From JAKZVK01 sp965248255 (GTDB lineage Bacteria; Acidobacteriota; Terriglobia; Bryobacterales; UBA6623), in the NCBI GenBank assembly GCA_965248255.1, contig CBDFIW010000004.1, positions 620,001-684,000 of the forward strand: 64,000 nucleotides of DNA. Direction: 5' to 3'. Below, in pieces: positions 45,073 through 53,902 of the stretch; position 1 is the stretch's first letter; the number at the start of each line of letters is the position of its first letter. A model generated the notes under the pieces. It did not search any database, was not told where the DNA came from, and was given only the letters and a program-made list of their open reading frames with translations. The position numbers and the translations under genes were made by a program.

Positions 45073-46164
45073 TTGACTCCCGCATAATATAGAGTCAGTC
45101 AAAACAAAGAGAAGACTGTTTCCAGAAGGCCGTGATCAAACGCGGTTTGCGGTACATGCGGCGGAGTGCCTTGCGGGCCCGCTCGTTCAGCTCGCCGTAG
45201 TCTTTCGGACAGACGTTCGGCAACTCGTGCTGCTTCCAGTAAGCCCAGATGTATTCCACCGGATTCAACTCCGGCGCATAGGGTGGCAAGTACTCGGTTG
45301 CGATGTGGCCTTCGGAGAGTTCGATGAACTCTTGCACCAGGCGGCTACGGTGCGCCGGCAGCCGATCCCAGACGATCAGCAGCGGGCGATCGATATGACG
45401 TACCAACGCCTTGAGAAAGTCGGTCACTTGCTCTTTGCCGATCGCACCGGGATAGAGCCGGAAGTAGAAGTTACGCAGCGTCAGCCCCGCCGAGACGGAA
45501 AGCTTCTCCCAGTTGAAGTTAAACTGCAGCACCGGTGTTTGGCCACGTGGCGCCCAGGTGCGGCAGCGATGCGGCTTCTGACTCAATCCGCTTTCGTCGA
45601 TGAAGACGAGCGTACGGCCTTCGTTTTGGGCTTTTTTAATGCGCTTCCAGGTCTTGCGCTTCCAGGTGCGGATCCGCTCTTCGTTGCGCTCGCGCGCCTT
45701 TCCGGCCGGGCGTTGCGGGCTCCAGTCGAGCGCTCGCAGGATCTTCCAGGCGTGGCCTGCGTGGTATGCGACCCCGAACTCGTCTCCGATCAGCCGAGCC
45801 ACCCGCGGACAGCTCCACAGGGGCGTTGGGAAGCCGTGGGCTTCCGGGCCTTCCAGCAGCAGCGACGTCAGGCGTTCGCGTTGTGCGGCATCGAGGAGCG
45901 GCTTGCGTCCGGCGCGCCCGGCCTGGCGGAGTCCGGCCGCACCCTGCTCGCGGTATTGCCGCCGCCACTCACTGACGGTTTGGCGAGCGACGTTCAGCCG
46001 TCTCGCCGTCTCGGACTGATTGTGGCCTTGGTGGAGCAGCCGCATCGCTTCGAAACGGCGCTTCTCCAGCGCCTTGAAATCCCGCTTCACACCTTTGGGG
46101 TTGCCCATACATATATAGATGCTCCACACTATCAAAAAGTGTCATAATAATTTGCGGGATTCAA
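45073..46164 (-). mobile_element. IS630-A copy 6 (1092 bp, single-frame transposase)
   Basis: TA at 45071-45072 and 46165-46166. It is two bases shorter than the other full copies because the A8 run at the frame joint is A6. It truncates the TIGR03437-type gene on its right. Confidence 0.95.
45095..46108 (-). CDS. IS630-A transposase (copy 6, continuous frame)
   Basis: One uninterrupted frame joins what are two frames elsewhere: KRIKKAQNEGRTLVFIDESG spans the joint. It gives 337 residues from MGNPKG. It contains the N-terminal HTH, the first catalytic Asp (FIDESG), the second (IVWDRLPAHRS) and the Glu (NPVEYIWAYW). This copy shows what the -1 frameshift product of the other copies looks like and would make full-length enzyme from every ribosome. 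Confidence 0.95.
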   Translation of the reverse strand: MGNPKGVKRDFKALEKRRFEAMRLLHQGHNQSETARRLNVARQTVSEWRRQYREQGAAGLRQAGRAGRKPLLDAAQRERLTSLLLEGPEAHGFPTPLWSCPRVARLIGDEFGVAYHAGHAWKILRALDWSPQRPAGKARERNEERIRTWKRKTWKRIKKAQNEGRTLVFIDESGLSQKPHRCRTWAPRGQTPVLQFNFNWEKLSVSAGLTLRNFYFRLYPGAIGKEQVTDFLKALVRHIDRPLLIVWDRLPAHRSRLVQEFIELSEGHIATEYLPPYAPELNPVEYIWAYWKQHELPNVCPKDYGELNERARKALRRMYRKPRLITAFWKQSSLCFD

Positions 46165-46166
46165 TA

Positions 46167-46743
46167 GGTCGAGGGGAATATTGGTACGGCTACCTGCGGG
46201 AAGGTCGCTGTCGAAAGTAAGGTCTTCGAAGCGGAACCCATCGGCTCTCTCTGTGAGGAACGTTGCGGCCGCCGGACCCATGCCGCTGGCGTTGGCGGAA
46301 AAAATCCCTGGGGCGACGGGCGCAATCTGTACATTCAAGCTCGCGCTTTCCCCACTAGCGATGGTGACAGTGACTACCGCGGCGCCAGGAGCCGTGTTCG
46401 GCGGCACCAGGAAGTTCAATTGCCCGGGAGAAACGAACTGCAAGCGGGCCAGGCGTTCGGCGCCGAGAGCGTCAGTGACAGTGACTTGGGTACCACCGAG
46501 GGAGGTGGGGAGAGGAACTGTGGAAGCGACGACCAACGTACTAGCCAGTCTCTCTCCGAAGAGAGATGCCCAGGACCCAGGAGCGATTGGACCCCCTACG
46601 AAAGTTGCAGCGTTGACGAGGGCCCCTTGGGCAACTAGCGGCACGCCGCCATAACCGGGCACGACCCAGACGCACAGCCAAACGAAGTGGACAACAGTCA
46701 GGAGGGAGGCCAGTGCAAAGGATCGGTGGCGTCGGACATTCAT
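46167..46743 (-). pseudogene. TIGR03437-type secreted protein, truncated by IS630-A
   Basis: The start at 46743 gives a signal/membrane segment (FALASLLTVVHFVWLCVWVV). Then follows the TIGR03437 pattern: LVNAATFVGGPIAPGSWASL, FGERLA, GGTQVTVTDALG, LQFVSPGQLNFLVPPNTAPG and PVAPGIFSANASG. This domain is abundant in Solibacter-like Acidobacteriota, usually near the end of long extracellular proteins, and has no known activity. The gene is cut at 46167 by the IS. The far side of the IS gives no credible continuation (a short open extension ends at the MFS start region), so the rest has been deleted. Confidence 0.8.
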
Positions 46744-46960
46744 GCTCGTAAGGGACGGATGGGGGCGGACGGGGTTACGAGGGCAGCGTCAAGTCTGAGT
46801 TAAGAAATGTAAAATAATGTTAAGTCAATTCGGCGCAGAATTGTGTTGCTATCTAGGGAAGGCGCAGACCTCGATTTCTGTCAGGAAGTCGCCATACGAC
46901 CAGTGATCAGCGGCCCAAACCCGTCGAAGTTATCTCCTGTGACCCTAAGGGGCACGTTTT

Positions 46961-47018
46961 CCGACCGTGCGAATGGGTACCGTTCCGGGCAGGCTTCCGG
47001 ACCGGCTCGGAGTATACT
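46961..47018 (+). promoter_or_regulatory. promoter region of ankyrin gene 1
   Basis: Blocks CCGACCGTGC (46961), GGGCAGGC (46987) and GGAGTATACT (TATACT at 47013-47018) recur in the same order upstream of ankyrin gene 2. TATACT is a good -10 box 16 bases before the start codon; no TTGACA-like -35 is evident. Confidence 0.55.
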
Positions 47019-47033
47019 TGCGACCGAGGTCCC

Positions 47034-48059
47034 ATGCTCTCTCTTTTCACCCGGATCTGGCTGCTCGCAATCCTTCCCTTCAGCCTAGCCGGCGAAGTGA
47101 ATGCCGACCTGTTGCGTGCTGCCCGCAAGGGTGACACCGACACTGTGAAGAGACTGCTTGCGGACTACAGCGAGGAAATCGCCGAGGCGAATAGCGGCGT
47201 TCCGGCTGTGAAAGCTGCTGCCGAAGGAGGCCACACCAAGACAGTTTTGGCCCTGATAGAAAGCCCGGCAGTCGATCGCTCCAAGGTACTACAGAGTGCG
47301 GCCCTCCTCGCCGCCAAGGGAGGGTTCATCGACACTGTTCTGGCTGTCACCCAATTGGGCGGCCCCGATTTTATGGATAGTGCGACGGTCTCGGCGGTCG
47401 CCTTCGAGCAGACTGACCTGGCGCGCCTACTGATCGCGCAAGGCGGAAGGGTGAGAGCGAGCGATCGTACGACAGCGACGGCGGCGACGATACTCTCGAT
47501 GTTGGCGACGAGGGGATTGACAGGACTCATGCACCTGATGCTCGAATCGGGCGCCGATCCGAATCGAATAGGTGCGGATGGTCGATATCCCCTTACGGCT
47601 GCCGCCCGGGCAGGCCGCGTCGACGCTCTTCGTCTACTGCTCGACGTGGGGACTGAAGTCAATACCACGAACAAAGACGGCCGCATAGCGCTGAGCCACG
47701 CTACCGAGAAGGGATGGCGGGAGATTGTTCGCATCCTGCTGGCGGCTGGCGCCGACACCGAAAGCCGAAACTCGCAAGGGCAAACCGTCTTGATGGAGGT
47801 GGCGGCCACCAGCCGCTCTTCGCTGCTCGATACCCTTCTTGAGTGGGACGCCGAGATTGACGCCAGCGACTTTGAGGGGAGAACCGCGTTGATGATTGCC
47901 GCCGAGGCCGGCCGGCTTGACAATGTTCGTATCCTGCTCTCCCACAAGCCAGACTCGGATGCAAAGGACAACCAGGGCAGGACTGCCGCAGATTATGCCG
48001 GCGAGCGCAGGCGCAACGATATCACCAAGGCGATCGAGGAGGAGAAGAAACGGCGGTGA
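47034..48059 (+). CDS. secreted ankyrin-repeat protein (paralogue 1)
   Basis: A 341-residue protein with a signal peptide (FTRIWLLAILPFSLAGEVNA). Ankyrin repeats run from residue 25 to the end. The clearest are DGRYPLTAAARAGRVDALRL, DGRIALSHATEKGWREIVRI, QGQTVLMEVAATSRSSLLDT and EGRTALMIAAEAGRLDNVRI. The repeats form a binding solenoid; the partner is unknown. GAGGT 5 bases before the ATG acts as ribosome-binding site. A second, damaged copy lies at 52219-53011 with a related promoter. Secreted ankyrin proteins are common in host-associated bacteria but also in free-living Acidobacteriota. Confidence 0.85.
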   Translation: MLSLFTRIWLLAILPFSLAGEVNADLLRAARKGDTDTVKRLLADYSEEIAEANSGVPAVKAAAEGGHTKTVLALIESPAVDRSKVLQSAALLAAKGGFIDTVLAVTQLGGPDFMDSATVSAVAFEQTDLARLLIAQGGRVRASDRTTATAATILSMLATRGLTGLMHLMLESGADPNRIGADGRYPLTAAARAGRVDALRLLLDVGTEVNTTNKDGRIALSHATEKGWREIVRILLAAGADTESRNSQGQTVLMEVAATSRSSLLDTLLEWDAEIDASDFEGRTALMIAAEAGRLDNVRILLSHKPDSDAKDNQGRTAADYAGERRRNDITKAIEEEKKRR

Positions 48060-48984
48060 CGCGGGCGTGTTGTGGGTGCTCGGTGCCCTTTGGCGGTGGT
48101 GAGACTAGCTCCCGACAATCCCCAATGTCGGAAGCGCTCCAACAGTCTGGGATTGCCCGGCCCCAGGAGGCTGAGCAGCATCCAAGTGTTCCAGCCTTGG
48201 TGAACAAGCGGCGGTCGCGCCGGGTATTCTGAGGGCATGAGGGTTCTCCTCCTGCTGTTCGCGGCAATGGTCGGCTCGGCCCAGCAACCCAAGCTAGTGT
48301 CGCCGGAAATCGACCACGAGCGCCGAGTCACGTTCCGCCTCCACGCCCCCGACGCTAAGGCGGCTAAGGTTTGGGGCGAGTGGATTCTCACCTTTAAGAC
48401 GTGGGAGCAGATGGTCCGGGGAGACGATGGAACGTGGGAGGTGACGGTAGGACCACTGCCTCCGGGAATTTACCAGTACTTGTTCATCCTCGATGACATT
48501 GCGGTGCTTGACCCCAAGAACCCCGTGCGGGCAGCGTCCGGCGAGTATAGCCTTCTCGAAATCTCCGATGTTCAACCCGCGCGATACGACCCGCGCTCGG
48601 TGCCGCACGGCGAAGTCCATCTGCACTGGTATGAGTCTCGTACCGTTGGCCGGAGAAGCATCACGGTCTATACTCCGCCGGGCTATCGGGAAAATGATGG
48701 GGCTCGATACCCGATGCTATATCTTTTGCATGGCTCGGGCGACACCTCGATGGAGTGGACCACGCTCGGACGAGCCAACGTGATTTTGGACAACCTCATA
48801 GTCGATGGCGAAGCCCGACCGATGATTGTCGTCATGCCGGAAATCGACCACGAATGGTCCGCCGCGTACCTATCAACCGAAGTATTCCAGTTCGTGGAGG
48901 ACCGCTATCGAGTAGCCGCTGGTCGCCAGTCTCGAGCGATCGCCGGCCAATCCATGGGTGGTTTCTTGACTCTCGCGCTTTGGA

Positions 48985-50648
48985 CCCGCATTTCCAATTT
49001 GATTCAAACCTCTCGACCTTCCGGCGGCCTTGAGCGTCTTTATTCATAGGGGCTAGAGCCCGATGAGGACGCCATGGAGGCCAACACCCAATGGGTGAAA
49101 AACAAAACAAGCCGTTCCAGCTAAGCTTCAACGGTTTGTTGAAAGTCGATTTCCAAGGATCGCGTGTCACTTCCGACGGCGGGCTGATCCTGGTTCGGGA
49201 GTTGGACGAACGGCTCGGGCTCGGGAAGCTGATCGAGGAGCATCTCAGCGACTCGCGACAAGGCTTGAACAAGAAGTTCCCGCTGGCCGATCTGCTGCGG
49301 CAGTCGGTTTACAGCCGACTCGCCGGCTACGAGGACCTCAATGACGCCGTTCGAGTATCCGCCGATCCGACCTTTCGCTTGATCGGCTCGCAGAAGAACT
49401 GGGATCGCGGCGGGGCGCTCACCTCGCGGCTACAGAGCTTCGAGACAGGGCTGCTCGCGAGTGAGGAGAATCTGCTGGGATTGATGGCGGTGAACCGCGA
49501 GTTGGTCGCGCAAGCCGAGACGACGGACGACTGCGAGCGCGTCGTTCTCGACATGGACTCCACCGAGAGCCCCGTCCATGGCCAACAAGAAGGCAGCGCC
49601 TATAACGGCCATTTCGAGTCCATCTGCTACCACCCACTGTTGCTGTTCAACCAGCACGGCGATTGTCTGGCCGCCAAGCTGCGTCCCGGCAATGTGCACA
49701 GCGCTGACGACTGGGACGAGTTGCTGCTGCCGGAGATCGAGCGCCAACAGGCTGCGGGCAAACAGGTCACCTTCCGCGGCGATGCGGCCTTTGCTAAGCC
49801 GGAGATTTATGAGTCTTCGGAGAAACGCGGAGTGCAGTACGCCATTCGCATTCCGGCCAACAAGAGCCTGGAATTGGAGATCGAAGACATCTTGTTTCGC
49901 CCGCCGGGAAGGCCCTCCCGGAAGCCCTTGGTGCGCTACAAGAGTTTTCGCTATCAGGCGGAGAGTTGGTCGCAGGCGAGGCGGATCGTCGCCCAGGTCG
50001 AACATCACCAGGGCGAGCTGTTCCCGCGGGTCGGATTCATCGTGACGAGCCTGCGCTTGCCAAGCCGCTCGGTGGTGCGCTTCTACAACAAGCGCGGCAC
50101 GGCCGAGCAGTGGATCAAGGAAGGCAAACAGGCCACGCACTGGACGCGGCTGTCGTGCCATCGCTTCCGGGCCAACGAAGTGCGACTGCAACTCAGCGTG
50201 CTGGCCTATAACCTGGGCAACTTGTGGCGGCGGCTGGGGCTGCCGCACAGGATCAAGAGCTGGTCGCTGACGAGCTTGCAGCAGCGGCTAATGAAGACCG
50301 GCGGCCGTCTGGTCAAACATGCCCGCTACTACTGGTTGCTGTTGGCCCAGGGACATCTGAACCGGCGGCTGTTCGGTGACATGCTGAGCAGGATCTGGGC
50401 GCTGCCTGTGCCCGGAGGGTAACGCGGCGAGCGCGGGGCAGCCGGAGCGGGGAGTTGCCGAGAGGCAAGGTCGGAGCGGTGTCGGCAGAGTGGCCGCTGG
50501 CGTTGCCGGAACGCCTTGACCGGACCCGATCTGAAGGCGGACCGGCGAAGAAAGCAGGATCGAACGTGAAAGCAGTGCGAAAACGTTGCACCGCAGCCGT
50601 GGCTCGCCTATGCTGTCAGTACCGGGATGGCCAAAACGGTAATCCTGG
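48985..50648 (+). mobile_element. IS1380-family copy B (complete, 1664 bp)
   Basis: Flanked by TTGGA at 48980-48984 and 50649-50653. Ends: CCCGCATTTCCAATTTG on the left and CCAGGATTACCGTTTTGG on the right (reverse complement). It breaks the esterase gene. Confidence 0.95.
49091..50422 (+). CDS. IS1380-family transposase (copy B)
   Basis: 443 residues, with the same sequence as copy A as far as can be read, and all catalytic blocks intact (LDMDSTE, FRGDAAFA, AEQWIKEGK). Confidence 0.95.
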   Translation: MGEKQNKPFQLSFNGLLKVDFQGSRVTSDGGLILVRELDERLGLGKLIEEHLSDSRQGLNKKFPLADLLRQSVYSRLAGYEDLNDAVRVSADPTFRLIGSQKNWDRGGALTSRLQSFETGLLASEENLLGLMAVNRELVAQAETTDDCERVVLDMDSTESPVHGQQEGSAYNGHFESICYHPLLLFNQHGDCLAAKLRPGNVHSADDWDELLLPEIERQQAAGKQVTFRGDAAFAKPEIYESSEKRGVQYAIRIPANKSLELEIEDILFRPPGRPSRKPLVRYKSFRYQAESWSQARRIVAQVEHHQGELFPRVGFIVTSLRLPSRSVVRFYNKRGTAEQWIKEGKQATHWTRLSCHRFRANEVRLQLSVLAYNLGNLWRRLGLPHRIKSWSLTSLQQRLMKTGGRLVKHARYYWLLLAQGHLNRRLFGDMLSRIWALPVPGG

Positions 50649-50725
50649 TTGGATGCGCAACCCGGAGAGTTTCGGTAGCGTCGGCGTATTCGGCGCCGGA
50701 GCCCACGGGCAGGAAGGAAAGACTA

Positions 50726-51555
50726 GGGGGTGTTAACACTAACGTAGGGTATCGAAACGTAGAGCCTCGGCGATGAGGGCGAAGTGGAGGAAGGCGAGGA
50801 ACATGACGTCGAGCTTGTCGAAGCGGGAGAAGATGCGGCGGAATCCCTTGAGCCGTCGGAAGAGTCTCTCGATCTCGTTGCGGCGGCGATAGAGCGCTCG
50901 GTCGTATTCCCACGGCTCCAGGCGGGTGCGCCGGGGCGGCACGACGGGAATCCATCCGAAATCCAAAGCCAGTTGGCGTGTCTGATCGTCCTCATAGGCG
51001 CCGTCCATCAGCAGCGGCAGCGGCTCGGGCAGTGGCCCCAGACCACCGAGCAAGTTCGCGGCCCTGCTGGGCGTCGTGCGCTTGGCCGGGCGAGAGAGCG
51101 AAGGTTATCGCCGTTCGAGCATTTGCGGCAACCATATGAATCTTGGTGGTCCATCCGCCGCGGGATTTGCCGATCGCTTGCGGACCGTTTTTTTAACGCG
51201 CCCGTGCCGTCGGGATGAGCCTTCACGATGGTCGAGTCCATTGACACGGCTTCGATTCGGATGCGGACCAGCTGCTCGCGCTGCAGTTTCTCGAAGACGG
51301 CGTCGAGCACGCCGTTCTTCGACCAGCGGTTCATGCGGGTATAAATGGTGTGCCAGTTACCGAAGCGTTTAGGCAAGCCGCGCCATTTGCAGCCCTGCTC
51401 GGCGACATACAACATGGCGTTCAAAACCGTGAGGTTCGGCAGGCTCACATTGCCGCGCTGGCGGGGCAGGACCGGCTCGATGCGGCGGTATTGCTGCTCG
51501 GTGATCTCCATACCTCCGAGTATAGTAGCTTTTGCGCCTTAGTGTTAACACGCCC
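50726..51555 (-). mobile_element. IS5-family (IS427-like) element, 830 bp
   Basis: TA at 50724-50725 and 51556-51557. Inverted ends GGGGGTGTTAACACTAA and GGGCGTGTTAACACTAA (reverse complement). It sits inside the already IS1380-split esterase gene, whose frame is restored by removing it. Confidence 0.9.
50739..51511 (-). pseudogene. IS5-family transposase, two frameshifts
   Basis: From ATG 51511 the product starts MEITEQQYRRIEPVLPRQRG and reads normally to VSMDSTIVKAHPDGTGAL (first catalytic Asp). An A7 run (51188-51194) then shifts frame; the continuation NGPQAIGKSRGGWTTKIHMV lies in a second frame. After QQGREL one extra T shifts it again into GGLGPLPEPLPLLMDGAYED and ALYRRRNEIERLFRRLKGF (catalytic Asp and Glu). 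Two separate indels make programmed shifting unlikely; the gene is dead as written. Confidence 0.85.
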
Positions 51556-51805
51556 TAGTGTAGAGGAGTTTTTCTCCGACCCCGACCGAAAAGCGAATCA
51601 ACCGGACGTGTTCTGGATCGGGATCGGCGACAAGGACTGGTTGCGAAAAGACGCTGAGCAGCTTGACTCGCTTCTATCGAAATACGGCATAGAGCACACG
51701 TTCCTGCTTGCAGAGGATCAGGGGCATACGTGGCCTTTCTGGCGGAGATGCCTGACCGAGTTCGTGCCGCTACTGTTTCGCAATCGCCTGATTGCAACGG
51801 AATAA

Positions 51806-52144
51806 GACTCTTGTTGCCAGAGGATTCTGATCCAGGGTGTCGTCACTTCCGAGATGTCCTGCCGGCTCAACCGGTCAACGCAACACCCGCGTCAAATCCT
51901 TTAGCTGGAGTGTCCGAACGCCGAGAGGGACTAGTGGCTTACCCATCATCCGAAGCCCCCAACCGCAACCGCGTAACCTCTTGTACTTCAACAGGATCTA
52001 GCAGGAAGCGCGGTGTCCTCATCGTTACCCTTTTGATTTCTTAGGCTTACACTTCACCTTTCCTTCCAGGGAAGGTGCTGCATCGACCCATTGAGATCAC
52101 CCCGGATGTCGGAAGCACTACCTGATGATCCTCCCAGCCTCTTC
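51806..52144. other. intergenic stretch without a convincing gene
   Basis: Only short frames without motifs. A small inverted repeat, CACCTTT..AAGGTG around 52055-52080, may be a terminator for one of the flanking units. Confidence 0.4.
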
Positions 52145-52203
52145 CCGACCGTGCAAACGCGTACAGGCGGGGCAGGCCTCTAGGCTACGGCAAGGAGTAT
52201 ACT
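52145..52203 (+). promoter_or_regulatory. promoter region of ankyrin gene 2
   Basis: CCGACCGTGC (52145), GGGGCAGGC and GGAGTATACT (TATACT at 52198-52203) match the order and spacing seen upstream of ankyrin gene 1. The ATG follows 16 bases after TATACT. Confidence 0.55.
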
Positions 52204-52218
52204 CTTGGCCCAGGTCCT

Positions 52219-53011
52219 ATGCTCTCTGTTCTGGCCGGCGTACCGCTCGCTGCGATCGTTCCGCTCACCCTAACAGGAGAAGTGAACGCCGATCTCGTGA
52301 AGGCCGCCAAGGCAGGGGATGCCGCAACAGTGAAAGAACTTCTCGCGAGCCACGCTTACGAGATTCGGAAAGCTAACAGCACCAAGCCCGCGCTCGAGGC
52401 CGCCGCCAATGCCGGTCACACGGAGACCGTTCAAGTTCTTCTCGACAGCCCGGTGGCCGCGCGAGACTTCGCGACGATGAAGCGGGCGATTGCCGCGGCC
52501 TCCAAGAAGGATTTCATTGACACAGTCAATCTGCTGACGAAAGGCGTAGAGCCGAAGCTTCTCCACGGGCCGGGTCGAAAGCGCCCGGCTGCTGTTGCAG
52601 TCCGGCGCGGACATGAATGCCACGGACAAGGACGGGCGGACACCGCTCTTTTTTGACGTGATGAATGGCTGGGGTGAAATCGTACGGATTCTGATCTCGG
52701 CTGGGGCCGACGTTGACCACCGCAACAAGGAGGGACGCACACCGCTGATGGTGGCAGCCGCTGGTAGCCGGACATCGATGATCAAAGTTCTGCTTGAATG
52801 GAGCGCCGATGTCAATGTGGCGGACGCAGAAGGGAAAACAGCGCTGATGATTGCGGCGGAAGCTGGGAAACTCGACAACGTACGGGCGCTGTTCATCGCC
52901 GAGCCCGACCTGGATGCGAAGGACCACCACGGTCGTACCGGGACCGATTTCGCCCACGAGCGCAACAGGGAAGACATCGTCTCGGCGATCGAGACCGCGC
53001 GGAAGCGCTGA
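52219..53011 (+). pseudogene. ankyrin-repeat protein (paralogue 2), internal deletion
   Basis: It begins like paralogue 1 with a signal peptide and GEVNADLVKAAKAGDAATVK, and reads in frame to FIDTVNLLTKGVEPKLLH near 52564. About 77 residues corresponding to the middle of paralogue 1 are then missing. The sequence resumes in a different frame at GRVESARLLLQSGADMNATD, continuing to EIVRILISAGADVDHRNKEG and the C-terminus IVSAIETARKR at 53011. The missing length is not a multiple of three, so the first frame stops at 52656 after nonsense residues. A decayed duplicate, still with an apparently good promoter. Confidence 0.8.
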
Positions 53012-53123
53012 GACTTGCGAGTTTCGTCCCCCCACGTCCGCTCGTAGGCGATCGAACCCTCTTTGTGATTTTGGTGTGTTGCTCGAAGTGGTTGGAGCGG
53101 GTTCGCTGGTAGTTTGTTAGCGG

Positions 53124-53636
53124 ATGGCACTGATGGAGCTCGTCGTTAGAGCTGTGGAACCGCGAGACGCCGAGCAGATCGTCGCGATACTCAACCCGAT
53201 CATTGCCGCCGGCGCGCACACCGTCTTCCATAGGCCCTTTTCCGTTCGGGCCGAGCGCGAGTACATCGAAAGGTTCCCCGAGCGAGGTGTGTTCTTGGCG
53301 GCGGTGGAGCCGGAAGCAGCGCGGATCGTCGGCTTCCAGAGTATGGAGCCGTTCGCCAATTACACCCGCGCGTTCGACCACGTTGGCGTACTTGGCACCT
53401 ACGTCGCCGAGAGCTACCGACGAAAAGGTGTTGCCCGAACGCTATTTCGCGAGACCTTCGCGGCCGCTCGCGCACGAGGCTACGAGAAGATCTTCACGTT
53501 CGTTCGAGCGGACAATCCAAGCGCTCTCCAGACCTACGTCAGTCAGGGTTTCTCGGTCATTGGGACAGCCAAGAAGCACGCCAAGCTGAACGGGCGCTAC
53601 ATCGATGAGGTTCTGATCGAAAAGCTCCTGCTCTGA
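53124..53636 (+). CDS. GNAT acetyltransferase (phosphinothricin acetyltransferase-like)
   Basis: A 170-residue single-domain N-acetyltransferase. It opens LVVRAVEPRDAEQIVAILNP and includes the phosphinothricin-acetyltransferase-type block RAFDHVGVLGTYVAESYRRK followed by GVARTLF, the pyrophosphate-binding loop (R-x-x-G-x-A). NPSALQTYVSQGFSVIGTAK follows, and it ends DEVLIEKLLL. It transfers acetyl from acetyl-CoA to an amine; relatives act on phosphinothricin, methionine sulfone or protein N-termini. ATG 53124 is the longest start; 53133 is possible. Confidence 0.85.
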   Translation: MALMELVVRAVEPRDAEQIVAILNPIIAAGAHTVFHRPFSVRAEREYIERFPERGVFLAAVEPEAARIVGFQSMEPFANYTRAFDHVGVLGTYVAESYRRKGVARTLFRETFAAARARGYEKIFTFVRADNPSALQTYVSQGFSVIGTAKKHAKLNGRYIDEVLIEKLLL

Positions 53637-53902
53637 CACCCAGGTCGTTGGGGTCCCCAAGCCCGCGCGGACCGTCCACCGGTTTCGGATGTCGAGGACT
53701 TGTCGGTCGTTCTCCTAGATGTAGGGAGTCGCCCAACTGCCAAATTCTTCGCGCTGGATTCGCCAACCTCTTCGCCGTTGCGGCCGTTCAACGCCAACAA
53801 ATACGAGCCGTCCTCGCTGTCGTTCACGACGTAGAGGTTGTGAACGGAACCTCTCTTAGGGGACTAGCACGCCATCTCCGCGATGCTCGGACGAGTTTGC
53901 TG
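53637..53902. other. short gap with a possible gene relic
   Basis: On the minus strand the segment near 53780-53830 reads NDSEDGSYLLALNGRNGEE, a protein-like run without start or domain. It may be the tail of a lost gene. Confidence 0.3.

Larger units (their letters stand above)
48237..51805 (+). pseudogene. esterase (XynZ/feruloyl-esterase-like), split by IS1380 and IS5
   Basis: Three pieces, 48237-48984, 50654-50725 and 51556-51805, rejoin in frame when both elements and one copy of each target repeat (TTGGA, TA) are removed. The protein of about 355 residues has a signal peptide (RVLLLLFAAMVGSAQQP), a CBM48/E-set N-terminal domain (RVTFRLHAPDAKAAKVWGEW), and an alpha/beta hydrolase domain with RYPMLYLLHGSGD, nucleophile Ser in IAGQSMGGFLTLALW, and the catalytic His in EDQGHTWPFWR. 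It belongs to the Fes/XynZ esterase type, hydrolysing esters such as feruloylated glycans or siderophores. Not functional now. Confidence 0.8.

Noticed and set aside
51188..51194. A7 run in IS5 as a programmed frameshift site
   Set aside because: A second, unrelated indel lies downstream and the direction does not fit a simple -1 slip, so decay is the better explanation.
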